From: CAYNQN01 sp964530525
Lineage (GTDB): Bacteria; Actinomycetota; Acidimicrobiia; Acidimicrobiales; Acidimicrobilacustridaceae
Reading direction: 5' to 3'
Length of the DNA stretch: 64,000 bases
Assembly: GCA_964530525.1 (NCBI GenBank)
Contig: CAZHBH010000002.1
Location: 1-64,000 of the forward strand
Shown here: piece after piece, positions 1 through 8,586 of the stretch
Layout: every line of letters begins with the position of its first letter
How positions within the stretch are numbered: position 1 is the stretch's first letter
Made by a program: the position numbers and the translations under genes
Notes under the pieces: generated by a model
The model's input: the letters and a program-made list of their open reading frames with translations, nothing else
Databases searched by the model: none
What the model was told of the DNA's origin: nothing

Positions 1-36
1 CGTCACGGCGATCGTTCCAGCGAGCCGACGGGTCAT
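1..36 (-). CDS. Start of an unidentified protein (partial)
   Basis: An ATG at 36-34 opens a minus-strand frame (MTRRLAGTIAVT) that runs off the left edge. It begins one base after the TGA of the HtaA-SLH gene, so it would be the next gene of the same operon. The two arginines followed by a small hydrophobic stretch look like the start of a signal peptide or membrane segment. Twelve codons are too few to identify it. Confidence 0.4.
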   Translation of the reverse strand, partial: MTRRLAGTIAVT

Positions 37-37
37 G

Positions 38-1714
38 TCAGCTCAGCTCCGACATCACTTCGTCGAAGCGGAACAGGAACGCAGCCATGGCCTGGCGCGT
101 GATGTTGGCGCCAGGGCGGAAGGTGTCGTCGTCGAAGCCGTTGGTGATCCCCTCACCAGCGAGCCACGAGATGGCCTCGTAGAACGGGTTCGTCTCCGGG
201 ACGTCCACGAAGGTCGGGAAGTCCGCCGGTGGCTCCGGCTCGTCGGCCAACCTCCACAGGAACGCCGCCATGGCCTCGCGGCTGATGTTCTGGCTCGGGC
301 GGAAGGTGTCGTCGTCGAAGCCCGTGGTGATGCCCTCGGCAGCTCCCCACGAGATGGCCTCGTAGAACGGCGCGCCCGGGGGGACGTCCACGAAGGTCGG
401 GTGCCCCGGAGGAGCCGCTGGCTCACCCTGCATCCGCCAGATGAAGGCCATGACCGCCTGACGAGTTATCTCTGCCTCGGGACGGAAGGTGTCGTCGTCG
501 AAGCCCGTGGTGATGCCCTCGGCGGTCAGCCACGAGATGGGACCGAAGAAGGCGTTGTCCTGGGTGACGTCGGGGAACACCGGGTCGAACGAGAGGGGCT
601 CGAACACCTCCTGGGCGGCGTTGGCGGCGGCGCCGCCTGCGGCGTAGGTGTACACACCCCAGTTGCCGGAGGTGGCGTCGCCGGGCCAGATCTCGAGGGT
701 GGCCTCGAAGGTGCCGTCCTCGCCCAGGGGCACGCACTGACCCATGCACGCTCCACCGAAGTTGTCGTTGATGTAGTCGATGGACGACTGCGGGAGCGCC
801 CAGCGCTGGTACAGGGAAGTCCTGGCCGACGAGGGCGCTGACTGCGAGGGCTGCCACACGTCGTCGAAGCGCCCGAACACCACGTAGACGCCGGTGGGGA
901 TGTTCTTGGCCGGCGGGCGGGTTCCGATGTTGGCGTCAGGGGCGAAGTTCGACCCGGTCACCGTCACCGTCGTCTCCTCGAGCGGGTCGAGGCCCGTGGT
1001 CTGCGAGACCTCGATGGTGGCCGTGGCGGTCTCGAGGGTCACCGTGGCGGGGTCGAACTCGGTACCGGCGTCGTAGAAGTCTGCGAACGCAGGCGCGCCC
1101 TCCTCGGTGAGGATGGCGGGGATGTCGGCCCACGTGTTCCCCTCCCCGACGATCCCCGTGGGGTCGAAGGCGACGAGGGGAACGTTCTCGTACTCGACGA
1201 GGGGTGGCGGCTCGGTCGGCTCGGTCCCCTCGAAGGTGCGAGAGGTCACGTCGGCGATGATCCCGCCCTCGACGTCGTCGAACAGGACGCGGATGTTCTC
1301 GACCTTGATGTCGAGCAGTGGGACGACCACCTCGTCCTCACCCTCGCCGTAGGTGTGGAAGTGGGCCTCGAAGTGGACGCTGCCCTGGAAGCCCGCTGCG
1401 ACGGCGACGTCCTCGACTCCGCCGACGCCCGTGGCCGGGAAGGTGAACACGCCGTTGTCGGGAGCCTGCGACGCGCCGTCCGCCACGGTGATGTCGCCGC
1501 CGGCGACGTTGACCACGTAGTTACGGAACGAGGACTTCACTCCCCACGAGAGGTCACCGCCGAATATCCCCTCGACCGGAGCCTCAGCCGCACCGGCAGG
1601 GCTCGAGGGAACCACCGCTAGGGCCAGGCCGCTGGCGACCATCAAGAGGGCCAAGAAGGCGGCTAGCAACCTGGAAGGGCGCCAGATCGTTCTCTTGGGG
1701 GGCTTCGTTAGCAT
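38..1714 (-). CDS. Secreted HtaA heme-binding domain protein with three SLH repeats
   Basis: This 558-residue exported protein probably captures heme at the cell surface. Residues 1-43 form a signal peptide (basic start, hydrophobic core, cut near SPAGAA). Residues about 48-210 match the HtaA family, with the opening signature GDLSWGVKSSFRNYV. A beta-sandwich of about 150 residues follows (TTGLDPLEETTVTVTG). Residues about 380-558 are three SLH units, each with a GFDDDTFRP core. SLH domains usually hold proteins to the wall polymer, whereas corynebacterial HtaA is membrane-anchored. GAGGAG lies seven bases before the ATG. The hmu transporter genes lie just upstream on the same strand. Heme binding is inferred from the family and context. 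Confidence 0.85.
   Translation of the reverse strand: MLTKPPKRTIWRPSRLLAAFLALLMVASGLALAVVPSSPAGAAEAPVEGIFGGDLSWGVKSSFRNYVVNVAGGDITVADGASQAPDNGVFTFPATGVGGVEDVAVAAGFQGSVHFEAHFHTYGEGEDEVVVPLLDIKVENIRVLFDDVEGGIIADVTSRTFEGTEPTEPPPLVEYENVPLVAFDPTGIVGEGNTWADIPAILTEEGAPAFADFYDAGTEFDPATVTLETATATIEVSQTTGLDPLEETTVTVTGSNFAPDANIGTRPPAKNIPTGVYVVFGRFDDVWQPSQSAPSSARTSLYQRWALPQSSIDYINDNFGGACMGQCVPLGEDGTFEATLEIWPGDATSGNWGVYTYAAGGAAANAAQEVFEPLSFDPVFPDVTQDNAFFGPISWLTAEGITTGFDDDTFRPEAEITRQAVMAFIWRMQGEPAAPPGHPTFVDVPPGAPFYEAISWGAAEGITTGFDDDTFRPSQNISREAMAAFLWRLADEPEPPADFPTFVDVPETNPFYEAISWLAGEGITNGFDDDTFRPGANITRQAMAAFLFRFDEVMSELS
44..592 (-). repeat. Three tandem SLH-coding units, exact 183-bp period
   Basis: The sequence CGGAAGGTGTCGTCGTCG recurs at 117, 300 and 483, exactly 183 bp (61 codons) apart. 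It encodes the FDDDTFRP core of each SLH domain. Nearby bases are also highly similar, which suggests recent duplication or gene conversion among the units. The outer limits given are approximate. Confidence 0.8.
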
Positions 1715-1896
1715 GGAAGTTCTCCTCGGCTCTCTGGATGTCAGCAGCCCGTTTACCGCAACTCGTTAAGCGGACCTATCAGAGACTTTCACGACCGCCG
1801 TCGGGAATGCAAGAAGCGCACATCCGGTCCCGCGCTCCTCGTCGGTCTGGCCACCCAAGCCGCCGCACCCGGCCTGGGGTGGGCGGACCGGCAGGC

Positions 1897-2721
1897 CTAG
1901 TGGCGGCGGACCGGCAGCACGAGCGGGGCGCCGGTGTCGGGATGGGCGATGACCTCGATCTCGTGGTTGTAGACGCTGCTGAGCAGGTCGGGCTTCATCA
2001 CCTCCGAAGGCGGACCGTCCACCACCACCTGGCCATCCGCGATCACTGCCACCCGATCGGCGTGCGCCGCGGCGAGGCCGAGGTCGTGGAGCACCACGAC
2101 CACGGCTGCGCCCTCGTCCGCCCGGTCCCTCGCCACCTCCAGGACCAGCTCCTGGTGGTGCACGTCGAGCGCTGCGGTGGGCTCGTCGAGCAGCAGCACC
2201 GGGGTGCTCTGGGCGAGGACCCTCGCCAACGCCACCCGGGCGCGCTCACCACCCGAGAGCGAAGGGAACTGGCGATCCATGAGATCGACGACATCGGTCT
2301 GGCGTGCCACCGCCTCCACCACCTGGTCGTCCGCACTCGCCTCGGGCGTGCGCGCCCACGGCGAGCGACCCATCCGCACCACCTCTGCCACGCTGAAGGG
2401 GAACGAGACGGTCACCTGCTGGGGCAGCACCGACCGGCGCAGGGCCAGCTCCACGTGAGACCACGATCCCAACGGCTGACCGTCCACGAGCACCTCGCCG
2501 GCCGCCAGGTCGGTGTCGCCGCTCAGCGCTCCGAGCAGGGTGGACTTCCCCGCCCCGTTCGGGCCCACGAGGGCGACGACCTCGCCCGAGCGCGCCACCA
2601 GGTCGATGTCGCGGATGATCACCTTGCTCCCGATGTGCACGGTGACGCCCCTGGCTTCGATGAGGGGCTCGCCGCGCACGGGATCGGCCGGCAACCGCAC
2701 CGGCCGCGACCAACCGATCAC
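1897..2721 (-). CDS. hmuV: Heme ABC transporter ATP-binding protein HmuV
   Basis: This 274-residue ATPase should energise heme import with HmuU and HmuT. Walker A is GPNGAGKST (residues 53-61), followed by LSGGE, Walker B VLLLDEPTAALD, and the switch histidine in VLHDLG. The GTG at 2721 is chosen because it forms a GTGA overlap with the hmuU stop. A longer reading of this frame only extends into hmuU antisense. The family also serves siderophores and cobalamin, but the HtaA protein and heme oxygenase alongside favour heme. Confidence 0.88.
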   Translation of the reverse strand: MIGWSRPVRLPADPVRGEPLIEARGVTVHIGSKVIIRDIDLVARSGEVVALVGPNGAGKSTLLGALSGDTDLAAGEVLVDGQPLGSWSHVELALRRSVLPQQVTVSFPFSVAEVVRMGRSPWARTPEASADDQVVEAVARQTDVVDLMDRQFPSLSGGERARVALARVLAQSTPVLLLDEPTAALDVHHQELVLEVARDRADEGAAVVVVLHDLGLAAAHADRVAVIADGQVVVDGPPSEVMKPDLLSSVYNHEIEVIAHPDTGAPLVLPVRRH

Positions 2722-3815
2722 GCCCAGCCCCCCTGGCGTGCGCGGGTGCGGCGCAGGAGCCAGAAGAAGAAGGGCGCGCCCACCAGCGATGTGAGCACTC
2801 CGAGCGGCACCTCGCTGGGCTCCACGATGGTGCGGGCTATGAGGTCTCCCACGACCAGTATGACGGCACCCCCGAGCGCCGAGGCGGGCAGGAGCAGCCT
2901 GTGGCTCGGACCAGCGACCATCCTCACCAGGTGGGGTATCACGAGCCCCACGAACAGGATCACGCCGGAGACCGCCGTGGCCGCAGCCGTGAGGATCGCG
3001 ACGATGACGAGCATCACGACCCTCAGCCGCTCGACGCTCACGCCCAGGTGCCTGGCGGAGCGCTCGCCCAACGTCAGCAGGTCGAGCTTGCGCGACTGGG
3101 TGACCGCGAGGACGATCCCCAAGATCGCGAGGGGAGCGATGGCTGCCACCTTCGGCCAGGTGGCCTGGGCGACGCTCCCCAACGTCCAGAAGGTGATGCT
3201 CCGCAGCTCGGCGTCGGTGGAGAAGAACGTGAGGAGCCCCACGATGGCCCCCATCAGCGCGTTGACGGCGATGCCGGTGAGGATGAGGGTGACCACCTCG
3301 GTCCGACCCCCCGAGCGCGAGGCGAGGTACACGGCGACCACGGTCACGAGGCCGCCGACGAAGGCGGCGGCGGCGAGGCTCCAGGTTCCGAAGAACGTGA
3401 GGCCGAGCACGATCGACCCAACGGCTCCCACCACCGCACCCAGCGACACGCCGACGATCCCGGGCTCGGCGAGGGGGTTGGAGAACGTCCCCTGCATCGA
3501 CGCGCCCGCGCACCCGAGCGAGGCTCCCACCAGCACGGCGAGCGCCACCCTCGGGAACCGGATGTCCCACAGCACCGACTCGCCGTAGCCGACGGGCACG
3601 GTGCCCAGGTCGAGACCCACGCGATGGGCCAGCGACCCGAGGATCTCCGGGACGGGAACCGAGTAGGCGCCGATTGCCGCCCCGAGGATGCAGGAGATCA
3701 CCAGGGCCACGGTGAGCCCGCCCAGGAGGACCACCGGGCGCACATAGGGTCTGCGAGCGGCTACTACGTCTTCTAGGTCGGGGTCTGTCTCCCCCGTCGT
3801 GGACGGGCTGCTCAC
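2718..3815 (-). CDS. hmuU: Heme ABC transporter permease HmuU (FecCD/BtuC family)
   Basis: This 365-residue membrane protein has the many hydrophobic helices of BtuC/FecCD permeases, beginning around residue 30 (VVLLGGLTVALVISCILG). It contains the family stretch GASMQGTFSNPLAEPGIVGV, where the conserved glycines contact the ATPase partner. It should form the transmembrane channel for heme. It starts with GTG at 3815, overlapping the hmuT stop by four bases, and its own stop overlaps the hmuV start. Confidence 0.88.
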   Translation of the reverse strand: MSSPSTTGETDPDLEDVVAARRPYVRPVVLLGGLTVALVISCILGAAIGAYSVPVPEILGSLAHRVGLDLGTVPVGYGESVLWDIRFPRVALAVLVGASLGCAGASMQGTFSNPLAEPGIVGVSLGAVVGAVGSIVLGLTFFGTWSLAAAAFVGGLVTVVAVYLASRSGGRTEVVTLILTGIAVNALMGAIVGLLTFFSTDAELRSITFWTLGSVAQATWPKVAAIAPLAILGIVLAVTQSRKLDLLTLGERSARHLGVSVERLRVVMLVIVAILTAAATAVSGVILFVGLVIPHLVRMVAGPSHRLLLPASALGGAVILVVGDLIARTIVEPSEVPLGVLTSLVGAPFFFWLLRRTRARQGGWA

Positions 3816-4816
3816 CCCACGGGACTGTAGAGACGATCGATGAGGGCAGCCAAAGCCACGGGGGTGCGAGCTCCGAAGCTGTAGAGCAAGCCGTCCTCCT
3901 CGGTGATGACACGGCGGTTCTGGCCCGCGGGCGTCTGACCGATGCCGGGCATGTCCACCAGCCCGTCGATGCCACCCACCGACTCGAGTCCGGTGGTGGT
4001 CATGAGGATCACGTCTGGGGCGGCCTGCACCATCGCCTCGCTGGTGAGCGGCGTGAACGGGCGGTCCAGGCCCATCGCGGTGCCGGCGTCGATCCCACCT
4101 GCGGCTTCGATCATCGAATCGGCGCCGGAGCCCGGGCCTGCGATCAGGTACACGCCGGCCTGGCCCCGCATGTAGAGGAACGCGACCTTCGGCTTGGCCT
4201 GCCCGTCCGGTATCGCCCGCTGGGCCTCGGAGATCTCGTCCTCGGTCCGCTGCACGAGGGCATCGCCGGCCTCGCTCACCCCCAGGGCGTCCGCCACCAG
4301 CATGATGCGTGACTCGATCTCGTCGATGTTGCTCGGCGCCTCGAGCACGACCACGGGCACCCCGGCGTTGCGCAGGTGCTCGAGCGCCTCGGGTGGGCCG
4401 GTGTCGGTCTGCGCGAAGACCACGGTGGGCTGCAGCGAGAGCACGGCCTCGGCCGACACGTCGTGGCCTCGGGTCACGAGCGGCAGGTGCTCGGCCTCGG
4501 GGAAGGTGGCCGACACGTCACGGCCCACCACGTTGTCGCCCAGGCCGAGCATGAAGATCGTCTCGGCGATGTTCCCCCAGAGGGGAACGATCCGGCTCGC
4601 GTCGGTTACGGTCACCTCGCGCCCGTCGGCTCCGGTGACGGTCGCGGGCAACCGGGGGGTGGGGTGGCCGGCGATCGGCACCAGGAGGGCGGGCGCCTCC
4701 TCGCCGGAGGGCACCCCGCTGCCAAGCTCGTCGGCGGCGCTCGTGCGACATGCAGCAGCTCCCAGGAGCAGGGCCACGGCCATCAGGATGGCGGCGACAC
4801 CGCGGGAGCGTGCCAT
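3812..4816 (-). CDS. hmuT: Heme-binding lipoprotein HmuT
   Basis: This 334-residue solute-binding protein has an N-terminal lipoprotein signal (cysteine near residue 22, LLGAAAC) and a periplasmic-binding class III fold. Features include the TVTGADGREVTVTDASRIV strand, GLGDNVVGRD, and a second lobe ending PVALAALIDRLY. It would pass heme to HmuU. The ATG at 4816 overlaps the TGA of the preceding gene (TGATG), and the 3' end overlaps hmuU. Specificity for heme rather than a siderophore is inferred from neighbours. Confidence 0.86.
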   Translation of the reverse strand: MARSRGVAAILMAVALLLGAAACRTSAADELGSGVPSGEEAPALLVPIAGHPTPRLPATVTGADGREVTVTDASRIVPLWGNIAETIFMLGLGDNVVGRDVSATFPEAEHLPLVTRGHDVSAEAVLSLQPTVVFAQTDTGPPEALEHLRNAGVPVVVLEAPSNIDEIESRIMLVADALGVSEAGDALVQRTEDEISEAQRAIPDGQAKPKVAFLYMRGQAGVYLIAGPGSGADSMIEAAGGIDAGTAMGLDRPFTPLTSEAMVQAAPDVILMTTTGLESVGGIDGLVDMPGIGQTPAGQNRRVITEEDGLLYSFGARTPVALAALIDRLYSPVG

Positions 4817-5733
4817 CAGACCGCGCTCGATCCCCTGCGGGACAGCACGAACCAGGTCGCTGCCCCTGCGATCGCCACTGCTCCCGCCACGCCACCGAGG
4901 ATCCACGGCAGGGCGTTGCCCGAGCCGCCTTCGGGCGGACCGCTCGCCTGCTCGACCGTGGGCGCTGTGGTGGTGGTGCTGGGTGGCAGCTCCACGGTGG
5001 TGTCCACGGGCGGCGGCGTGGTGTCGCCTGGCTCGGCGGCTCCTCCGGGCGGCACGTCCGAGGAGACCGGCTCTTCGGGGCCAGTGGACGGGTCCTGCGG
5101 AGCCGGGGATCCGCTGGCGAAGGTCACCGGCACGAAGATGTCCTGAGAGCGGTCCATGGAGCGCATGTGGTCGTTGCGGGTGGTGACAGCGCAGCTCACC
5201 CGTCGGCAGTCGACGGTGTCGCCGATGAGCGGGCCCACGTTCAGCTCGACCGAGAACGACCCCCCCGGCCCGTAGGGGATGGCCAGGCCTACGCCGTAGT
5301 CGGGCGGGTTCGACGAGATCCACTGGGAAGCGCCGGTGCCGCCGTCGAGATCGATCCCGCCGCCGCAGGGGCTGGGCTTCTGGTTCAGCGGAGGCACGAG
5401 GCAGAAGGCGATGTAGATGCCCTTGAACTCGACGTATCCCTCGCCGCTGACCACGATGGTCTGCCCCGAGGGATCGATGTCGTGGGCCGTCGAGACCGTG
5501 AGGGTTCGAGTGCCGTCGGTCGCCGACGTCCCATCTGCAGACAACGAGGTGGCCGGCGCCGGGATCGGCTCGAGGCCGGGCAGCGGAGCGGGCTGCGCTC
5601 CAGCTCCGGGCGATGCCAGCGCGAGCGCTAACATCGCTGTGATCGCTCCTGCCACCACGCTCAGGAGCCTGGCCAGGCTCACGGAGGTGTGTCGGGCGGG
5701 TCGCCCACTGGAGTTGCCACTTGGCTCAGGCAC
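4816..5733 (-). CDS. Secreted, membrane-anchored beta-sandwich protein of the heme locus
   Basis: This 305-residue protein has a signal peptide (residues about 20-47), a beta-sandwich of about 150 residues, a Pro/Thr-rich linker with runs of threonine (residues about 200-265), and one C-terminal transmembrane helix (PWILGGVAGAVAIAGAATWF) followed by a short basic tail. The strand pattern DIDPSGQTIVVSGEGYVEFK resembles the middle domain of the HtaA-SLH protein (GLDPLEETTVTVTG). The two may share a fold and pass heme along the wall. It lacks the HtaA opening motif. It is the first gene of the hmuTUV operon, with a GTG start. Function unproven. Confidence 0.7.
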   Translation of the reverse strand: MPEPSGNSSGRPARHTSVSLARLLSVVAGAITAMLALALASPGAGAQPAPLPGLEPIPAPATSLSADGTSATDGTRTLTVSTAHDIDPSGQTIVVSGEGYVEFKGIYIAFCLVPPLNQKPSPCGGGIDLDGGTGASQWISSNPPDYGVGLAIPYGPGGSFSVELNVGPLIGDTVDCRRVSCAVTTRNDHMRSMDRSQDIFVPVTFASGSPAPQDPSTGPEEPVSSDVPPGGAAEPGDTTPPPVDTTVELPPSTTTTAPTVEQASGPPEGGSGNALPWILGGVAGAVAIAGAATWFVLSRRGSSAV

Positions 5734-5878
5734 GCGCCCCGCTCCTCATCTCTGATTGCGCCTCCAGACCGACCGGGAAACGAGCCACCCTCAAGAACCC
5801 AGATAAGGGTACCTACTATAAACTGTTCTTGCCGCCTTCGAAAGCGGGAAGGCTTCGGAAGATCCAGAAGGAGACGAC

Positions 5879-6532
5879 ATGACGGTCACAGCCGACGAGA
5901 CCGGGGCCCCCACCACGTTCTCCGAGGAGTTGAAGGCGGCGAGCTGGAACGCCCACGAGAGAGCGGCCGAATCCCCGTTCATGGTCTCGTTGATGGCCGG
6001 CGAACTGGACCGCTCCCGCTACGCCGACATGGTGGCTCAGCACTACTTCGCCTACCAGGTCATCGAGGAGGCCGCCGAGGCGATGCGCGACGACGCTGCC
6101 GCGGGGATGTTCCACTTCCCCGAGCTCACCAGGGTCCCCTCGCTCGAAGCCGATCTCACCTTCCTCCTCGGCGACGACTGGCGCGATGGCGTGACCCCCT
6201 CCGCGGCCACCGGTGCGTACTGCGACCGGCTACGTGAGGTGTGCTTCGACTGGCCAGGCGGGTTCGTGGCCCACCACTACGTGAGGTACCTCGGCGACCT
6301 CTCGGGCGGGCAGTTCATCAAGAGGAAGGTCAAGGCCATCTACGACCTCCCCGGCACCTCGGGGATCGACTTCTACGAGTTCCGCGACATCCCGGACGCG
6401 ACCGCCTTCAAGGACGAGTACCGTCGCCGGCTCGACAAGGCTCCTTGGGAGGCCGACGAGCAGCGTCGCATCATCGACGAGATCCTCCTGGGCTACGAGC
6501 TGAACACCAAGGTCCTCGACCAGCTGGCGTAG
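5879..6532 (+). CDS. hmuO: Biliverdin-producing heme oxygenase
   Basis: This 217-residue protein should open the heme ring to biliverdin, CO and Fe2+ in the cytoplasm, releasing iron from imported heme. The proximal heme ligand is His26 in WNAHERAAESPFM. The distal helix signature is YLGDLSGGQFIKRK. Length is typical of bacterial HmuO/HO. A good ribosome site (GAAGGAGA) precedes the ATG. It is divergent from the transporter operon, sharing a 145-bp intergenic region. No electron-donor reductase is adjacent. Confidence 0.93.
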   Translation: MTVTADETGAPTTFSEELKAASWNAHERAAESPFMVSLMAGELDRSRYADMVAQHYFAYQVIEEAAEAMRDDAAAGMFHFPELTRVPSLEADLTFLLGDDWRDGVTPSAATGAYCDRLREVCFDWPGGFVAHHYVRYLGDLSGGQFIKRKVKAIYDLPGTSGIDFYEFRDIPDATAFKDEYRRRLDKAPWEADEQRRIIDEILLGYELNTKVLDQLA

Positions 6533-6635
6533 CGGTGGCGGGCGAGGAGACCCGACCGACGCTCCTGGTGAGCGCCCGCGGGGGTTCCCACGGGCCGGTT
6601 GTGGCGAACGAAGCGCCAGCTGGAAGACTGGAGGC

Positions 6636-7160
6636 GTGAACGCCCCCCCAGGAGACGAGCACGTGGGCGCCGAATCGGCGGACGCCCGTGAGGTTCCCAG
6701 CCTCGACCTCGCACCGCGCCCGGCCCCCGCTCGCCGTCAGCGGCGCTGGGCCCCGGTGCTCGTGATCGTCCTGGTGCTCGCGGGGCTCGCCTTCGTCGCC
6801 ACGAGGGCGCTCGGCGACGCGGCGCTGTTCTTCTACAACGCCGACGAGGCCGTGGCGAAGCAGGCCGAGCTGGGCGACTCGCGCTTCCGGCTTCAGGGAA
6901 AGGTGCAGGAAGGAACCATCAACGACACCCCCTCGGGTGTCGAGTTCGTCGTCGCCTTCAACGGTGTCGAGGTAGAGGTGGTGCACCAAGGCGATCCCGT
7001 GGAGCTCTTCGAGCAGGGCAGGCCCGTGGTGCTCGAGGGTCGGTGGGACGCCTCCGGCGAGGTCTTCTCCAGCGACCGCATGCTGGTGAAGCACGACGAG
7101 ACCTACAGCACCGAGCACGACGACCGCCTCGACGACGCCGAGCGCGGCGGCAGCAGCTGA
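6636..7160 (+). CDS. ccmE: Cytochrome c maturation heme chaperone CcmE
   Basis: This 174-residue protein carries heme covalently during System I cytochrome c assembly. It has a cytoplasmic N-terminus, one membrane helix (residues about 38-57), then the CcmE OB-fold. The heme attachment motif KHDETY gives His153 and Tyr157, the HxxxY type rather than the CxxxY variant. The GTG start has GGAGG directly upstream. It is separated by about 50 kb from the other ccm genes of this window and sits behind heme oxygenase instead. Confidence 0.9.
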   Translation: MNAPPGDEHVGAESADAREVPSLDLAPRPAPARRQRRWAPVLVIVLVLAGLAFVATRALGDAALFFYNADEAVAKQAELGDSRFRLQGKVQEGTINDTPSGVEFVVAFNGVEVEVVHQGDPVELFEQGRPVVLEGRWDASGEVFSSDRMLVKHDETYSTEHDDRLDDAERGGSS

Positions 7161-7176
7161 CCGACCTCGAGGTGGG

Positions 7177-8367
7177 TCAGTCGCAGACGACCCCGGCGTA
7201 GTCCTCGGGGGCCACACCCACCGGCTCGTCTATGACCTCCACGAGGTCCCCGTCCTTGTCGTAGCGCAACGTGGTGTCGGGAACGGTCGGCGAGGTGGAC
7301 GACGTGGGGTCGTCGGCTACGCCTCGGAAGATGTCGAGGATGGGCCGGGCGCCCGCATCGTCGAGGGAGAAGGAGAACGCGTCGCCGTGGTGGCCCTCGA
7401 TCACCGGGAGCGTGTGGGTGACCATGCTGTCGCCCCGGAAGTCGGCGAAGCGCTTGCCCAGCTGGATCATCTGTTCGATGTCCATCGAGCTGTCGACCTT
7501 GAGGTGCTCGGCGGTCGACGAGAGGATCTCGTTGGCGGCGAGTATGTCGAAGTCGGCCACCCGGCCGACCGCACGGTCGATGATCTTGCGCATGAAGACC
7601 TGCTGGCGGTTGATCCTGCCGAGGTCGCCGGTTCCGTCCTGCAACCAATCGCCGTCGGAGTCCTTGTACTGCAGGTAGCGCGAGCGCACGAAGGCGATGG
7701 CCTGGCCACCGTCGAGGGTCACGCAGCCGGTGCTGTCCACCTGCAAGCCGGTGTGGGTGTCGCGCATGGGGGTGTCGAAGTACATGGGCACTCCGTCGAC
7801 AGCATCGACGATCCCCTGGAAGCTCGACATGTCGATCTCGACGTAGTGGTGGATGTCGATACCGAAGTTCTGCTTGATCGTGTCGACCAGCCGCTGGGCG
7901 CCACCGTTGTACGCGGCGTTGATCTTCTCGGAGTAGTCGGTGCCGGCGATGGGGACCCAAAGGTCACGCGGGAAGGAGACCATGTCGATGCTCTCCTTCA
8001 CCGGGTCGACGCGCAGGATGATGATCGTGTCGCTGCGCTGTCCGCCGTGCTCCACCCCGCTGTGGAAGTAAGCCCCGGCGTCGCTCGCGTCCTCGTCGAG
8101 CACCTCGCGGTTGTCGGAGCCGACGATCAGGTAGTTCTTCGGGTCGTAGGCGCCCGCGCCGCTGAGGGCGAGGTCCTCCCGGCCGATCTGGTTGTACCGG
8201 TACCAGAGGTAGCCAACGCCTGCGGCGACGCCGACGACCGCCATGACCGCCAGGATCCCCAGCACGACCACCAGGTTCTGGGCCCCGCTGCGCCGCCGGT
8301 GCTGGGGCCGGTAGCGGGGGTTCGGGCGGGGGGAGCGCGCGGGGGGAAGGTGGTTGCCCTGGGACAT
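7177..8367 (-). CDS. LytR-CpsA-Psr (LCP) family cell-wall glycopolymer ligase
   Basis: This 396-residue protein has a basic proline-rich cytoplasmic tail, one membrane helix (residues about 30-55), and an extracellular LCP domain. The conserved segments are RSDTIIILRVD, SFPRDLWV, DLGRINRQQVF and the arginine-rich VRSRYLQYKD. These bind polyprenyl-pyrophosphate substrates and transfer wall polymers to peptidoglycan. It is convergent with ccmE and transcribed alone. Which polymer it attaches is not visible. Confidence 0.88.
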   Translation of the reverse strand: MSQGNHLPPARSPRPNPRYRPQHRRRSGAQNLVVVLGILAVMAVVGVAAGVGYLWYRYNQIGREDLALSGAGAYDPKNYLIVGSDNREVLDEDASDAGAYFHSGVEHGGQRSDTIIILRVDPVKESIDMVSFPRDLWVPIAGTDYSEKINAAYNGGAQRLVDTIKQNFGIDIHHYVEIDMSSFQGIVDAVDGVPMYFDTPMRDTHTGLQVDSTGCVTLDGGQAIAFVRSRYLQYKDSDGDWLQDGTGDLGRINRQQVFMRKIIDRAVGRVADFDILAANEILSSTAEHLKVDSSMDIEQMIQLGKRFADFRGDSMVTHTLPVIEGHHGDAFSFSLDDAGARPILDIFRGVADDPTSSTSPTVPDTTLRYDKDGDLVEVIDEPVGVAPEDYAGVVCD

Positions 8368-8586
8368 GACCAGACGAGGCTAACCGGCCCGGGCGCCGCT
8401 CTACGATCACCCAGGGCGTGAGATGGGGCACGTTCCCGACCTGCCCCGGAGCACGCCGCGTCACGGCCCCGTCCACAGGGGGCGCCGGTCCTCCTTCCCC
8501 ATCAACTAGACCGTACGCAGCAACAGGATCTGGACGCTCCCCTCAGAAGGGGAAGGGCCGACGCCAGGAAGGGCCGCGAGGAATGG

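Noticed and set aside
44..592. CRISPR-like regular repeats
   Set aside because: The 183-bp period and open frame show they encode SLH domains, not spacers and repeats.
1756..1773. Palindrome-like CCGC...GCGG sequence upstream of the HtaA-SLH gene
   Set aside because: Only the four-base ends and centre pair; it has no similarity to a known iron or heme regulator site.
1738..3588. Long plus-strand open frame over hmuV and hmuU
   Set aside because: It is antisense to two clear ABC transporter genes, rich in Arg/His/Pro as expected for a shadow frame, and shows no domain.
5800..5825. Possible IdeR/DtxR iron box before heme oxygenase
   Set aside because: The stretch GATAAGGGTACCTACTATA has few matches to the 19-bp iron-box consensus as I recall it.
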